Source: Lactuca virosa
Taxonomy: Eukaryota; Streptophyta; Magnoliopsida; Asterales; Asteraceae
Assembly: GCA_928212115.1 (NCBI GenBank)
Contig: CAKMRJ010005634.1
Span: 117,787,785-117,851,784 of the forward strand
Direction: 5' to 3'
Length of the DNA stretch: 64,000 nucleotides
Shown: positions 47,891 to 57,814 of the stretch, one piece after another
Numbering within the stretch: the stretch's first letter is position 1
Layout of the letters: each line of letters starts with the position of its first letter
Translations under genes and position numbers: made by a program
Notes under the pieces: generated by a model
Told to the model about the DNA's origin: nothing
The model's database searches: none
What the model saw: only the letters and a program-made list of their open reading frames with translations

Positions 47891-50800
47891 ATGGCGGAAT
47901 CATCATCTTTTCAAGATCAAACTGCTTCATCGTCATTGCTTGTGATCAAACCTAATCAGAACTTGATCATTCAACTGAACCCCTTTTTGTATGATTCGTA
48001 CATGCTCCACGTTGTTGAATGTCTCAACTACTCTCCTCTGGTTATCGCTCTCACACAAGTGGAATCTGTTCCAATGTCTCTGCTATCCCAAGTGTATTCT
48101 ACTACGTCTTACGACAAGAACAAGGAGAGGATCTATTTTCAAATCTTCACTCACAAGGCATCAATTTCGAAAGGGCGATTATGTTCCCCGTTAAGGCTTG
48201 CTGTTGATGCTTCTGTTATCTCTCCTAATTTCATCACCACAACCCAGCTGTTTACGATGCTTTATGAAATGAGGTATATTGATGTTCTTACCACAGTGAC
48301 GAAGTTTAAGAAATCGTGTTTGCCGCCGCAATGGAATGGGTTACTTACTCTTATCAATAAGGGTTTGGCGGAGGGTTGCGTTGCGGTGCTGTTGGGCCTG
48401 TATTTTTACTCCTGTGCCTTTACATCGTTCTTTCTCTATATTGGCGCATTACTTGGTTCTCTGTTTCGTATTTTGGAGGGACATCTTGTCAGATGGTCCG
48501 AAAGATTGATCTCATGGTCATACTGGTATAACCGATTAGCCGAATTTGGTCGCAAGTGCAGAGTCTCAACACTTCAACGAGACATTCAGAGATTTCATGG
48601 TCGTTTCTGGACCATCGTCACCGACGGGCCATTGACACTTTACAGATTCCAGTTGAAAGATGCATTGGTCTCCTCTGTGGCTACTTTTCATACGAAGAAG
48701 ATTATCTTCTCAGATGCAACCGAGTTCTCTCACAATGGTTCGATACCTGAAACAATGTACATATGTGTGTCAAGCGAAAGTAAAGTGATGGCTGACTACC
48801 GAAAGCTTACTCCCAAGGGACCAAGAGAACTGACTCCTGAACAACAAGCTGCCTTAGATGCTGTAGAGAAGCCAGCCAAGCGAGGGAAAAGGGCAGATAC
48901 CAAAAAGGTGGCAACCGAAGGTCCTTCGTCTAAGCCTGTCAAGTCTAAAAAGCGAAAGGCTGATTCTTCGGCTCCAAAGAAAGTTAAAAAGATGCCAAGG
49001 AAATCAAAGAGTCCTTCTCCTTCAAGCTCAGATCATGATGAGGAGCGATCGGCAAATGAGGAAGAAGAAGTTCAGTATCATGGTTCACCAAGAGGTAATA
49101 CACCTCCTCGTTCTCCAACTCCTACTGAACAACTTCATGACAAGATTCCAACTCCTCCTCCATCTCCACCGAAATCTACTATTCCAGTTTCGGTTGCTCC
49201 AATTCCACCACCTCCTACATCTCAAACCACCACTTCTGTGCCACCACCACCACCAGTTAGTACCGTACCATTCTCTACAACTCCTTTACCACCTCCCATC
49301 TTTTCACATGCGAATACTACAACTACTCTATCTCCACAATACACCGAACCTCCTGTTACATTCAAACCTCTTTCACCCTCACCCTCAACTGATTCTGGTG
49401 ATACTCTCGGTGGTGACAATCTTGAGTTTGACTCAAACTATTACAATCCTTATAGACTTCCCACTGATGAAGATGAAGAGGCTCCCGTAACCAGACAACA
49501 AGTGCAGAGTCTCGATGCAAAACGTGATCAATTGCTCGCCTCTACTAAGACGTACAACGATGTTGTGCTGAAGGCTTTCCTGGACACTGCTTTTGAACAG
49601 TATACATGAGCAATTTATAAATCCACGAAGGCAGTTGAAGAATCCACATCTTCATGTCAGAGAGCTACTACAGATGTTGCTGAGCTCATTCACAATTCCC
49701 AGATCTTTCTTGAATCCCTTAAGGGTCATGCTGATGCGAATGCAGCTAAGGTAAATGCTTCGGTTGACTCTCTCTCTAAGTCACTTCAAGTGGATCAAGC
49801 CAAATTCGAGAATGTTCGTTCTGAAATTCAAGCCGAGAACACTTCTCTTCTTAGATCAGTGAATTCTCGTCTTGAAACACTCCGTGCTGATTTAGCAAAG
49901 GAGAGCGCATTAAGGGAGGATCTTGCTCATCAAACCTCTACCATTGAAGTCCAGAAGGTTCAATTGGCTCTAGCTGAGAGGGAGATTTCATTGTTGAAAA
50001 CTGAGCGTACTGTTTTCCGGAGTTGTGGTGGTGACGTTCAGAATATGCTGCACAATGTTCTTAATGATCATGATCCGATTCTTACACTCACCATCCGGAA
50101 TCACCTGACCTCCAAGCTTCTTCCTGCCCTTGAACTTCTACATGAGATGATGGGTGTTTCGGAGCGATTCGTACCTCCAAAACAAGGGGGAGAAGGTTCT
50201 CAGAAAACTCAACCGAAGGTCACTATCAAAACAGAACCGAAGGGTAATGAAGCTTCGGGTTCTGGTAATCAAGAAAAGAAGAAAGGACTTGCTGATGATA
50301 GTGATGAAGAAGAAACTATTGCTGATGCCCTGAAACGAAAGAAAAGGAATAAAGAGTTAGATGAAACCCTTCGGGTTGCAAAGGAAGCAGAAGAGAGGGA
50401 GCGAAAGAACAAGGAAGAGCAAGATGCCTTAAATTGAAAAAAGGCTTTGTTTCCTCCTTGGACTAGGGAAACACTCATCAAAGAAGCGATAGAGTTTCCA
50501 AGCGTGTACTGGCTGGAACTTGTAGCTTCGTTTGATTGTGAGAATACGAGGGACTCACAGTTTGATATGCATATAACATGAAAGGCATTTACTTTTCACT
50601 GCTTTGATTCAACAGTTCAAGTTCCCTCACCTCACCCTCAAGTTGATCGTGAACTTATCGATTTATATCTCAAGTTCGGTCAGCCTCAGTATCAGACTTG
50701 GAGTGCACAGAAGATTACAACAGTCAAGGTGCTGAAACCTTCGCCTACAGGGAAGTTTGTTAATGTTAATTTCAAGATAACCCGAGGTTCAGACAACTCG

Positions 50801-51306
50801 GTTTCTGTGATTTCCCTGGCAGATCTTCCTAACTTGAATCCTCATGATTGGATCTTATTGTTCAACATTTTGCTCACTAATGCAAAGGAGTATGAGCCGA
50901 TCCTAGATCATTTGAAGTGGCTTCCTATGTCCATGAAGTTACTACAATGGATCAGGAGATTACTAATGTTTTGAAAAAGAAACCAACTGTGAAGCCAACA
51001 ACAAATCCTGGAGATATGAACAAGATGAAGCTGGGTCAAATTGATTCTACACATCTCACAGTGATGTTCACAAGAGGCGAAGCTAACAGATTTCTTTTCG
51101 CTCTTGTTGATAAGCATTTGTTCTCAACTGACTGCTTGGAGCATATAATCAATATTATCCATCGATGCAAGCAAAACACTGAGTCAGACAAGAAGAACTT
51201 CACTGACATGCTTTGGTGGTATATTACTTTTCGTCATACTCTACTGGCCATTATACCGAAGGTGTTCAAGACTGTCAAGAAGCCTTCTATAGCTCAACCA
51301 AACTGA
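47891..51306 (+). pseudogene. Copia extra ('env-like') ORF, about 1140 codons, four breaks
   Basis: ATG 47891 (AACAATGG context) opens a frame that keeps the same phase to about 50920, with stops at 49607, 50435 and about 50578. A frameshift near 50920 leads into the last 129 codons. Order: a globular N-terminal domain (about 1-300); a Lys-rich nuclear-signal-like region (about 320-385); a Pro/Ser/Thr-rich region (about 400-520); a long coiled coil (about 630-720); a second charged region with KRKKRNKELDETL; and a C-terminal domain. A hydrophobic stretch near residues 160-195 could be membrane-spanning but may be a local frameshift artefact. In SIRE/Maximus elements an ORF here is called env-like by position. 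I see no signal peptide and no feature proving an envelope role, so the function is unknown. Confidence 0.85.
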
Positions 51307-51326
51307 GCTCTCGGCTCCATTGACGC

Positions 51327-51338
51327 AAAGGGGGAGAT
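51327..51338 (+). other. Polypurine tract of the Copia
   Basis: AAAGGGGGAGAT immediately before the 3' LTR; primes plus-strand DNA synthesis. Confidence 0.93.
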
Positions 51339-51649
51339 TGTTGGGTATTTTATGTTGCGTCATGGGCTCAGTTTTTGTATATCCGGATTGGGCCTGTCCA
51401 TCCGTGATTATTAATTAGGGTTAAGCTATATATAGTGCATGCATGTATGCCTTAGATACTGTCGTGATTATTATCATTATTGCTTTGTAACCCAAAACAC
51501 CTCTACAGTCGAAGTTCTTAATCGAGCTCTTCTGAGGTGTTAAAGCTTAATCATTTGACATCAGTTAAACCATTCCTGTGTTCTTTATTACGGAATTTAT
51601 TGCTTTTCTGCTTAGAATCAATCGATCCTACTAGAACTTTGTTCTAACA
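51339..51649 (+). repeat. 3' LTR of the Copia
   Basis: 311 bp, the same length as the 5' LTR, with about seven visible substitutions. Followed by the second CTTTG duplication at 51650-51654. Confidence 0.96.
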
Positions 51650-51654
51650 CTTTG

Positions 51655-52034
51655 AATCAGATTATTTGTTGATATGGAAAGCATGTCATATGATACTCAT
51701 CTGCCTTTGTTGTTCTTTGTCCCCCTTTGTTTATGTCATGTTGATATATATATGGCATAACGTTATATTATAACTGTTATTGAACTCACTAAGCGTCACC
51801 GCTTATCCCTCTCAGTGTTTAATTATTGCAGGTGATATGCATCCAATATAGTTATGTACTGTTAGAAGATGTAGAATACATAATATTATAACTTTTGTAT
51901 TTAGTGTATAAAAACCTCGTTAGGCGGTTTGTATCCAGTCTTTTGTAATAAGACCATATATGTAAAATATGTTTATGAATATGCATGTATCATGTTTTGA
52001 ATAATATTGTAAAGTTTAGAAAGGGGTTCTTTCA
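51655..52034 (+). repeat. LTR2 of Gypsy element 2, right part
   Basis: Resumes collinear with LTR1 (32810 onward). Lacks a 37-bp stretch present in LTR1 at about 33068-33105. Confidence 0.92.
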
Positions 52035-52519
52035 ATCATGGTATCAGAGCAATAGTTTAAGTGAACTAAATACCACGGATTGGTATTTAGACTTAAACCG
52101 TCGAAAGTTCAATATATGAACGGATTCATTAGGAGTATATGGATACAAACCATAGGAAAGAATTAATTGGAGTATTGGATAATTATAAATCTTAATATTC
52201 TAAAGTACTAAGCTACTTCAAAATTTTTAGAGCATTAGTTTAAGTGCACTAGGAATTGTAATGATTTCTAGGCTTAAGCTTGAATTGCTAAGTAATGATG
52301 GTACGATGTGTGCCTAGTATACTTTAGGTTGAATACCTCACTTGCTATAGTGTGCACTAGCATACTTTAAGGGAGATGCCTTATATGCTAATATGTGCTA
52401 AAAGATAAATAATATACCAGAAAGCGTGAGCACGACTTAGAGATATGTGGTGCCATACTTTCTGTTTCGAAGCATCCACGTGTCAATCGAACTGTTTATG
52501 TTTCCTCTATTCCATCGGA
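52035..52519 (+). mobile_element. Second, truncated internal region of Gypsy element 2
   Basis: Primer site TGGTATCAGAGC at 52039-52050 and 470 bases collinear with 33225-33715 of internal region 1, ending abruptly in the CCATCGGATCAA word, where element D begins. Confidence 0.92.
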
Positions 52520-53992
52520 TCAATTTCTAGGGTTTGGGTACAAACCATTAGAGACATCATAATTTTGGTGTTGGCTTTCCAAGCAAGTTGAAGAAAGGAA
52601 TTCTTGATTATTTACAAGAATAATCAAAGAGGTATGTAAACCCTAATCCTTGTAGTTTCGATTATAGTAGGCTTGTGTTAGGGCTTATGATGTTTAATTG
52701 TTCATTGCTTTCAATATAGAAAACTTAGATTCAAAGTAGGTTGCATGTGAACTTAAGAGTTAAGTTGTTTTCGCCACATGTTTTAATTATGATCTACAAA
52801 ACTTATCAATGGTATCAGTGCCATAGTTTTCAATTGATTATGTATAATGTTGAATATATCAAAATTAGGGCTTATAGAAATTGAGCCATACAGGCTTGAA
52901 ATTTAGAAAATGGCCAGGGTTCTTAAAACCCTAGCATTCATCCCTTAAATCTCGAAAATTGCTAGGGTTTGCAGGGTTTATCTAGTTTCCTTAATTATTG
53001 TTTTAAAAGCCTTAAAATAGAATAATTAAAATTGGATAAACCATACCCTAATTTTCAAAAATTGGATAGGTTACTGGATTAGGATTAAATTTGAATTATT
53101 TGATTAATTGTTTAATACTAAATAATTATTTAATCCATAAATGATTTAATTCAATTTAATTAATAGTTAATTAATAGATAAATATTAAATCATAATTGGT
53201 TTAAATTTAATTGAATTAAAAGGTTTAATTTAGATAATTAAAAGTTTAAACCTTGTATTTTGAAATGTTTTAAAAGACACCTTATATATTATTAAAATTT
53301 AATTACTATATGTTTAAGAAAAGTTAGTCAAATCAATAGTAGGCCCCATTCACGATACCATTCTATAAAGAGGGTATAAGGAAGCGGCCTATATAATGGC
53401 CATTGAATGGGTGTCTATTCTCACTCACCGCTCTCCTGTGTGGTAGAGGGTCGTTAGCCGAACGAGTTTATTAAGATATAATCTCCTTAAAAGTATAATT
53501 ATATGAAAGTACTAGAACCTTCTTTAAAAAAATCCCAGTCTAGTTACTTTAAGAAAAAAAGTGAAAAGTATGTCAATCCATGAAAACGCATATCATGCTT
53601 TATATGTCGTTAGTAGAGTGTGTGTGGTAAACCGTCACACTAATAGGGACTTGAAAGAGAAATTATAGGCATCTCGAAAATTATTATTGTTAATGGAGTG
53701 CGAGTGGTTAATAGGCACACTAATTAGAGATGACAAATGACATCGAGGTTGCCAAGCGTGTTTGCATGGTTATTCACATCTTGTTTGTGATCCTCGGCAT
53801 CACAGACACAAATAGAATAACATAATCTGAGATTAAACATGTCATTGATAAGATTAAATGAATCTTGAAAGATCATGAAATTTCATAGATTGAAATTGGT
53901 GAATTGTTTTACCTACCTTCATAAATTTGCAAAAAGATTACGGCATCCCTCCTTGGTTGTGAGTTGTTATATTGGATCCTAGCCTTGAATGT
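52520..53992 (+). mobile_element. Element D: plus-strand fragment of the gag-only Copia family
   Basis: 52520-52808 is the 3' end of an LTR ending TTATCA. TGGTATCAGTGCC at 52810-52822 is a one-mismatch initiator-tRNA primer site. 52823-53992 is a leader that matches, in reverse orientation and with clear divergence, the leaders at 55783-57003 and 62392-63844 (for example GTAGGCCCCATTCACGA and GGGTCGTTAG blocks). No gag is reached; it breaks off at 53992. Confidence 0.75.
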
Positions 53993-54495
53993 TTATAATG
54001 GGTTAAAATTAAAGGCTTGTATCGATCGGATACACTTCAAGTATAAAGAACGAAAGTAAACTTAATCTAAGAAAAACAAAGAATAGAAAGTAAATAACAC
54101 AGGGAGTTCTCCAAATTGTTGTTTCACCAAGAAAGGTTTTTGTCTTCACCAAGAATATGGTTTGTCACAAAGACGATTACCACACCAAGCCGTGTTAACA
54201 TTCGGGCTTCACCCTATTGTCCAATATATACTAATCTATACAAGTATATCCCTTGATTGAAGGGATTGTATCTTATCTATACTAAGAATCGATCTTCATA
54301 TCAAAATATCGAATTTGCTATCTAATCTATACGTATCTATATCATTTCCTAATATACAAAAGATTACATACAATAACTATACTAAGAGCTGACGCTGATA
54401 GGCTTGATACGACGGCACTGATGGTATAGACGTTGACGCTGACATATAGCGTGTAGGAGTTTTTAAATCATCAGATCATAAGATGTGACCTTGCA
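53993..54495 (-). repeat. 3' LTR of element C (Copia, minus strand)
   Basis: On the minus strand it starts TGCAAGGTCACATC right after the purine tract ACGGGGAGAT (54505-54496). The far end is uncertain, near 53993. The sequence of words matches the Copia-type LTR at 19770/28018. Confidence 0.6.
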
Positions 54496-54597
54496 ATCTC
54501 CCCGTATCTAATGATGTCAAACCTAATCTTTTTCTCCAAAGTCATCAAAAGAACCATTGTAGAACTTTTCAGCTTCTTTCAATATCTCAGGCTTGAC

Positions 54598-55684
54598 CTA
54601 TCTGAATTGATCAATTTTAAGTTCATCCAGTCTTCTACTAAGCTCTAGAGATTTCAGCACACGATATCCTCTTTCCAGTTCATAGTAACTAAGTCCTTCC
54701 ATGCGAAGATTAAAAAAGTGTTTAATAGAAGCAGAAGCAAGATCATCAGTGCGTTGAAAGCACATGTGATTTTGACTATCAAGATAAAATATCCCATGCT
54801 CTTTCTGGAATGAACATGTATTGGATTGGTTCAACACCCGTTGGCAATTCATTGTTGATGTACCGAGTGCCATAAGGAAGAAGAAACTTGGTATTCTTGG
54901 ACTATCTGGGAGCACATGTTCTTCCTGAAGAGGAGGGTCTAGATGGACCTGCTGATGGTACAAGGTTTAGCTTCTTGACTTTTTTGAGCAGCTGCTACAT
55001 TGCCAATTTCGCTTCCTGAGTATGGATACCCTTGTGTTTGTTAATGATTTCTTGAATTTGCGTCCACTCACTATAGCCAAAATTGACTAGCTTATGAGAA
55101 AATACAACTTCAGTGTATTCATATTCATTTTTCTTCCTGACCCTATGAAGCTTTAGTGCCACGTTCCTTGGTTTGGTGCATCTTACATTGATAATAGGAC
55201 CAGGCTTTGTTCTGCGAGTAATAACGTCTCCAATCATCTTCCTGTCTATCCAGTCATTCAGGTCTGAAACTTTGCGTTGCTTCTCTACATTATTATTGAA
55301 GAGATGAATTTTATTGACTTGATCATCAACAATTTTATCAATGGAAGCAAGAGTTCAAACAAGTTTGGCGGACAAACGTTCTTCATTTCTAGCTTCTTTC
55401 TTTTATTGAATAGCAGCATTATATTCTAACATGATTTCTCTAACTTCCTCAATAGGTAATTTCCATATTTTAGCTAACTCATTCAGATCTAAAATGAGTT
55501 TGATTTTCTTGGAAGGAGGGGGTGCTGAAGGATCACTAGTAGCAGAACTGCCAGCTTCAACGTCATGAGCTCCACCTGAGAAGGAAACCTTCCTCTTTCG
55601 AGGATTGAGTTGATCATTATCTGAATCAATGTTGCGATTATTTCCTTGACCCCCCCTCAAAGTAAGAATCAGGATAGAAAACAT
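54598..55684 (-). pseudogene. C-terminal part of an extra ORF of Copia element C
   Basis: Three open segments in shifting frames. 55684-55403: a RKRKVSF nuclear-signal-like word, Ser/Pro-rich, then KLPIEEVREIML. 55237-54995: TRRTKPGPI, an EYTEVVFSH strand, then WTQIQEIINKHK. 54963-54598: IFYLDSQNHMCFQR, then a helical ELSRRLDELK end. They lie directly upstream of a purine tract and LTR, the same place as the extra ORF of the Copia at 47891-51306, and the charged-linker-then-domain layout is similar. No gag or pol of this element is present. The function is unknown. Confidence 0.6.
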
Positions 55685-55782
55685 TCAGTGGAACAGCATG
55701 GACAACAGCTTGTGGCATGAAACCAACATCAAGAAACCCTTGATAGTCATTGGTCTCTGATTGATCACCAGTTTCGAGGATT

Positions 55783-57003
55783 GAGGATCACAAACAAGGT
55801 GTGAATAACCATATGAATCACGTGGTGCACCCAATGCTACTATCACCTAATCAATGTGCCGGTTAGCCACACACGCTCCATTGATCTATGATAAACATCG
55901 AGCCACCCTTCGCCCCCAATGTCAATCCCAAATTAGTGTGCTGGTTAACCACACACGCTCCAGTAACGTTCGACAAGGGTACGAAGTATAATTCCATGGA
56001 TTAGCATACAATTTCACATTTTTCCTAAAGTAACTGTGATTTGGGAATTTGTAAAAACATGTAGTTACTTTGTACTTCATTATACTTATAATGGATGGTT
56101 TCGTCCTATCCTACCCGTTCGTCTAACGACCCTCCACTAGTCAAGAGTGCGGTGGGTAAGATTGGATACCCATTCAATCGCCATTTTATAGGCAATTTCC
56201 TTAAACACCCTTTATAGATCAGCTTCGTGAATGAGGCCTACTAACGGTAAGACTGACTCTTTACTCATACATATATATAATATTAGACTTTTAATGTTAT
56301 ATATAGTATAGGGTGTATTTTTATTCTTTTAAAATACTAGGTGGTCTAATTTAATAAATTATACTTTTAATTAATTAAATTTAAACCAAAACTTTATGGA
56401 ATTCTTAACTCTCTTTTAATTATACACTTTAATTTATTAAAACCCATAAGGGTGTAATTTGAACTTTTCAAAATACTAGGGTTTTAATCATATTAAACTT
56501 TTTCGAAAAATTAAACTTTTTAATTTTAAACCCTTAAATATTAAATATTTGATTAATAATTATCCAAAATTAAATAATTAATTTAAAATTATTAAATCTT
56601 GTAGGATTATCTATTAAATTAAACAATTAATTTAATCTAATCCCATATCCCCTAAGATTTGAAAATTTATGGAATGAATAATTCATAAGATCTTTAATTA
56701 TCTATTTAAGGAATCAAGGATAATTACAAGATATGGCATTATCCAAATCCCTAAAATTTGGGAATCCTATCTAGGGGACAAGGCAAATTTCAAAATTCTA
56801 GGGTTAGACAACCCTAAAATCGAAATCTTGGGGCCAAAGGAAAGGGTTTAGGAAACCCTACCAAAATTTCGAAATCTAGGGTTTAGAAACCCTAATTTCG
56901 AAAATCAAGCCTCCAGGGTTTATTAGCCATAAACCCTAATTTTCATATTCATACATTTGTATCAAATCTAATTGAAAACAAAAACCCGAGGCTCTGATAC
57001 CAC
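55783..57003 (-). mobile_element. Internal region B of the gag-only Copia family, truncated
   Basis: Nearly identical to 62621-63844 (internal region A), including primer site TGGTATCAGAGCC at 57002-56990 and the telobox hairpins. It stops at 55783, before gag. Confidence 0.93.
56799..56937 (-). repeat. Four consecutive telobox-armed hairpins in leader B
   Basis: Perfect arms: 56799-56816 (TAGGGTT/AACCCTA, 4-base loop), 56843-56859 (AGGGTTT/AAACCCT, 3), 56877-56894 (TAGGGTTT/AAACCCTA, 2) and 56915-56937 (AGGGTTTAT/ATAAACCCT, 5). All lie within 200 bases downstream of the primer site in RNA sense. Confidence 0.95.
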
Positions 57004-57814
57004 TGATAGGTATTATACAAACAATTCTATGTGTGCATGCAACCCTAGTTTGGATCTATGTTTTCACTATTAGACATACAACTTATGAACACAAAATAAA
57101 ACCCTAATATGCATCTAATGATTTCGAAATACACAAACAAAAGGTTTAGATTACATGCCTTTGTTGCTATATAGTAATAACAACTAAATCCTTGAATTTC
57201 CTTAGCTCTTGAAAGCAAGTACCACAAGTGTAGTACCTCTAATGGCTCACAAACACACTAGGTGAAAGGATGAATATGGGGGAGAGGAGAGAAGGGTATC
57301 TTGCTCTAGAAATCGTCCCTTTTAGGGTTTCCCAAGGCTTGGACGAATTCTAGTGCCTTAGGGTGCTATTTATACTGGAGGCTAGCTAGGGTTTCAAGGT
57401 GGAAACTCTAATCCCTTAGCTTAGGGCCCAAGCAAATCCATGGACTCCTTTCCTTAAGCCCTTGGAGGAAAACTCCTAGATCCTTCTAGGATTTTCGGCC
57501 AAGCCTTAATAAAGGTGATCCAATGGCCCAACTATTGAATAATTACAAAACAGCCCCTGTACTTTTAATCAGTTCCTTTAATCCCAAAATTAATTCTAAA
57601 TTAATTTCTGATTAAATACTAATTAATAATATGATTCCACATATTATATTATTCTTATAATATAATAAATAAATCATATTTATGCCCCAATCAACCTCTC
57701 TCCTCAACTGTCATCCTGTCTAGTCACCCGTGTGAAGGCAACCCAAAAGGACCATGCTCACAATCGGGTCAAGTGCATACCAAAATAGTTATGGACTTAG
57801 ACACTAATCCAACA
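57004..57814 (-). repeat. LTR B of the gag-only Copia family (shared)
   Basis: 811 bp. Minus-strand start TGTTGGATTAGTG at 57814 follows the purine tract CCAAGTGGGAGAC (57827-57815); end CCTATCA at 57004 is followed by a primer site. TATAAATA on the minus strand at 57374-57367. Confidence 0.92.

Larger units (their letters stand above)
39001..51649 (+). mobile_element. Complete SIRE-like Copia retrotransposon with extra ORF (12.65 kb)
   Basis: LTRs of 311 bp each (39001-39311, 51339-51649, TGTTGGG...TCTAACA), primer site, gag, protease, integrase, RT-RNase H in Copia order, a long extra ORF downstream of pol, polypurine tract and perfect CTTTG duplication. About seven substitutions are visible by eye between the LTRs (roughly 2 percent), so it is fairly young. 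Several stops and frameshifts nevertheless break gag, protease/integrase and the extra ORF. The LTRs are short for the SIRE/Maximus group as I remember it. Confidence 0.96.
30881..52519 (+). mobile_element. Gypsy element 2 (chromovirus-like), shared-LTR tandem, interrupted by a Copia
   Basis: Order: LTR1 (30881-33224), internal 1 (33225-37212), LTR2 (37213-39000 plus 51655-52034), then a second primer site and the first 485 bases of a second internal region (52035-52519). A normal element would end after LTR2. The internal region has gag knuckles, a protease relic and an integrase relic but no RT. The 12.65-kb Copia at 39001-51649 is inserted in LTR2. Confidence 0.9.

Noticed and set aside
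48375..48480. Transmembrane segment proving a viral envelope protein in the Copia
   Set aside because: The hydrophobic stretch has no signal peptide, furin-like site or fusion-peptide context, and neighbouring frames suggest a local frameshift could have made it.
49222..49419. Minus-strand Gly/Val-rich frame
   Set aside because: Complement of the proline-rich part of the Copia extra ORF.
56799..56937. Interstitial telomere tract
   Set aside because: The AAACCCTA words are single and in opposed pairs, not a tandem (TTTAGGG)n array.
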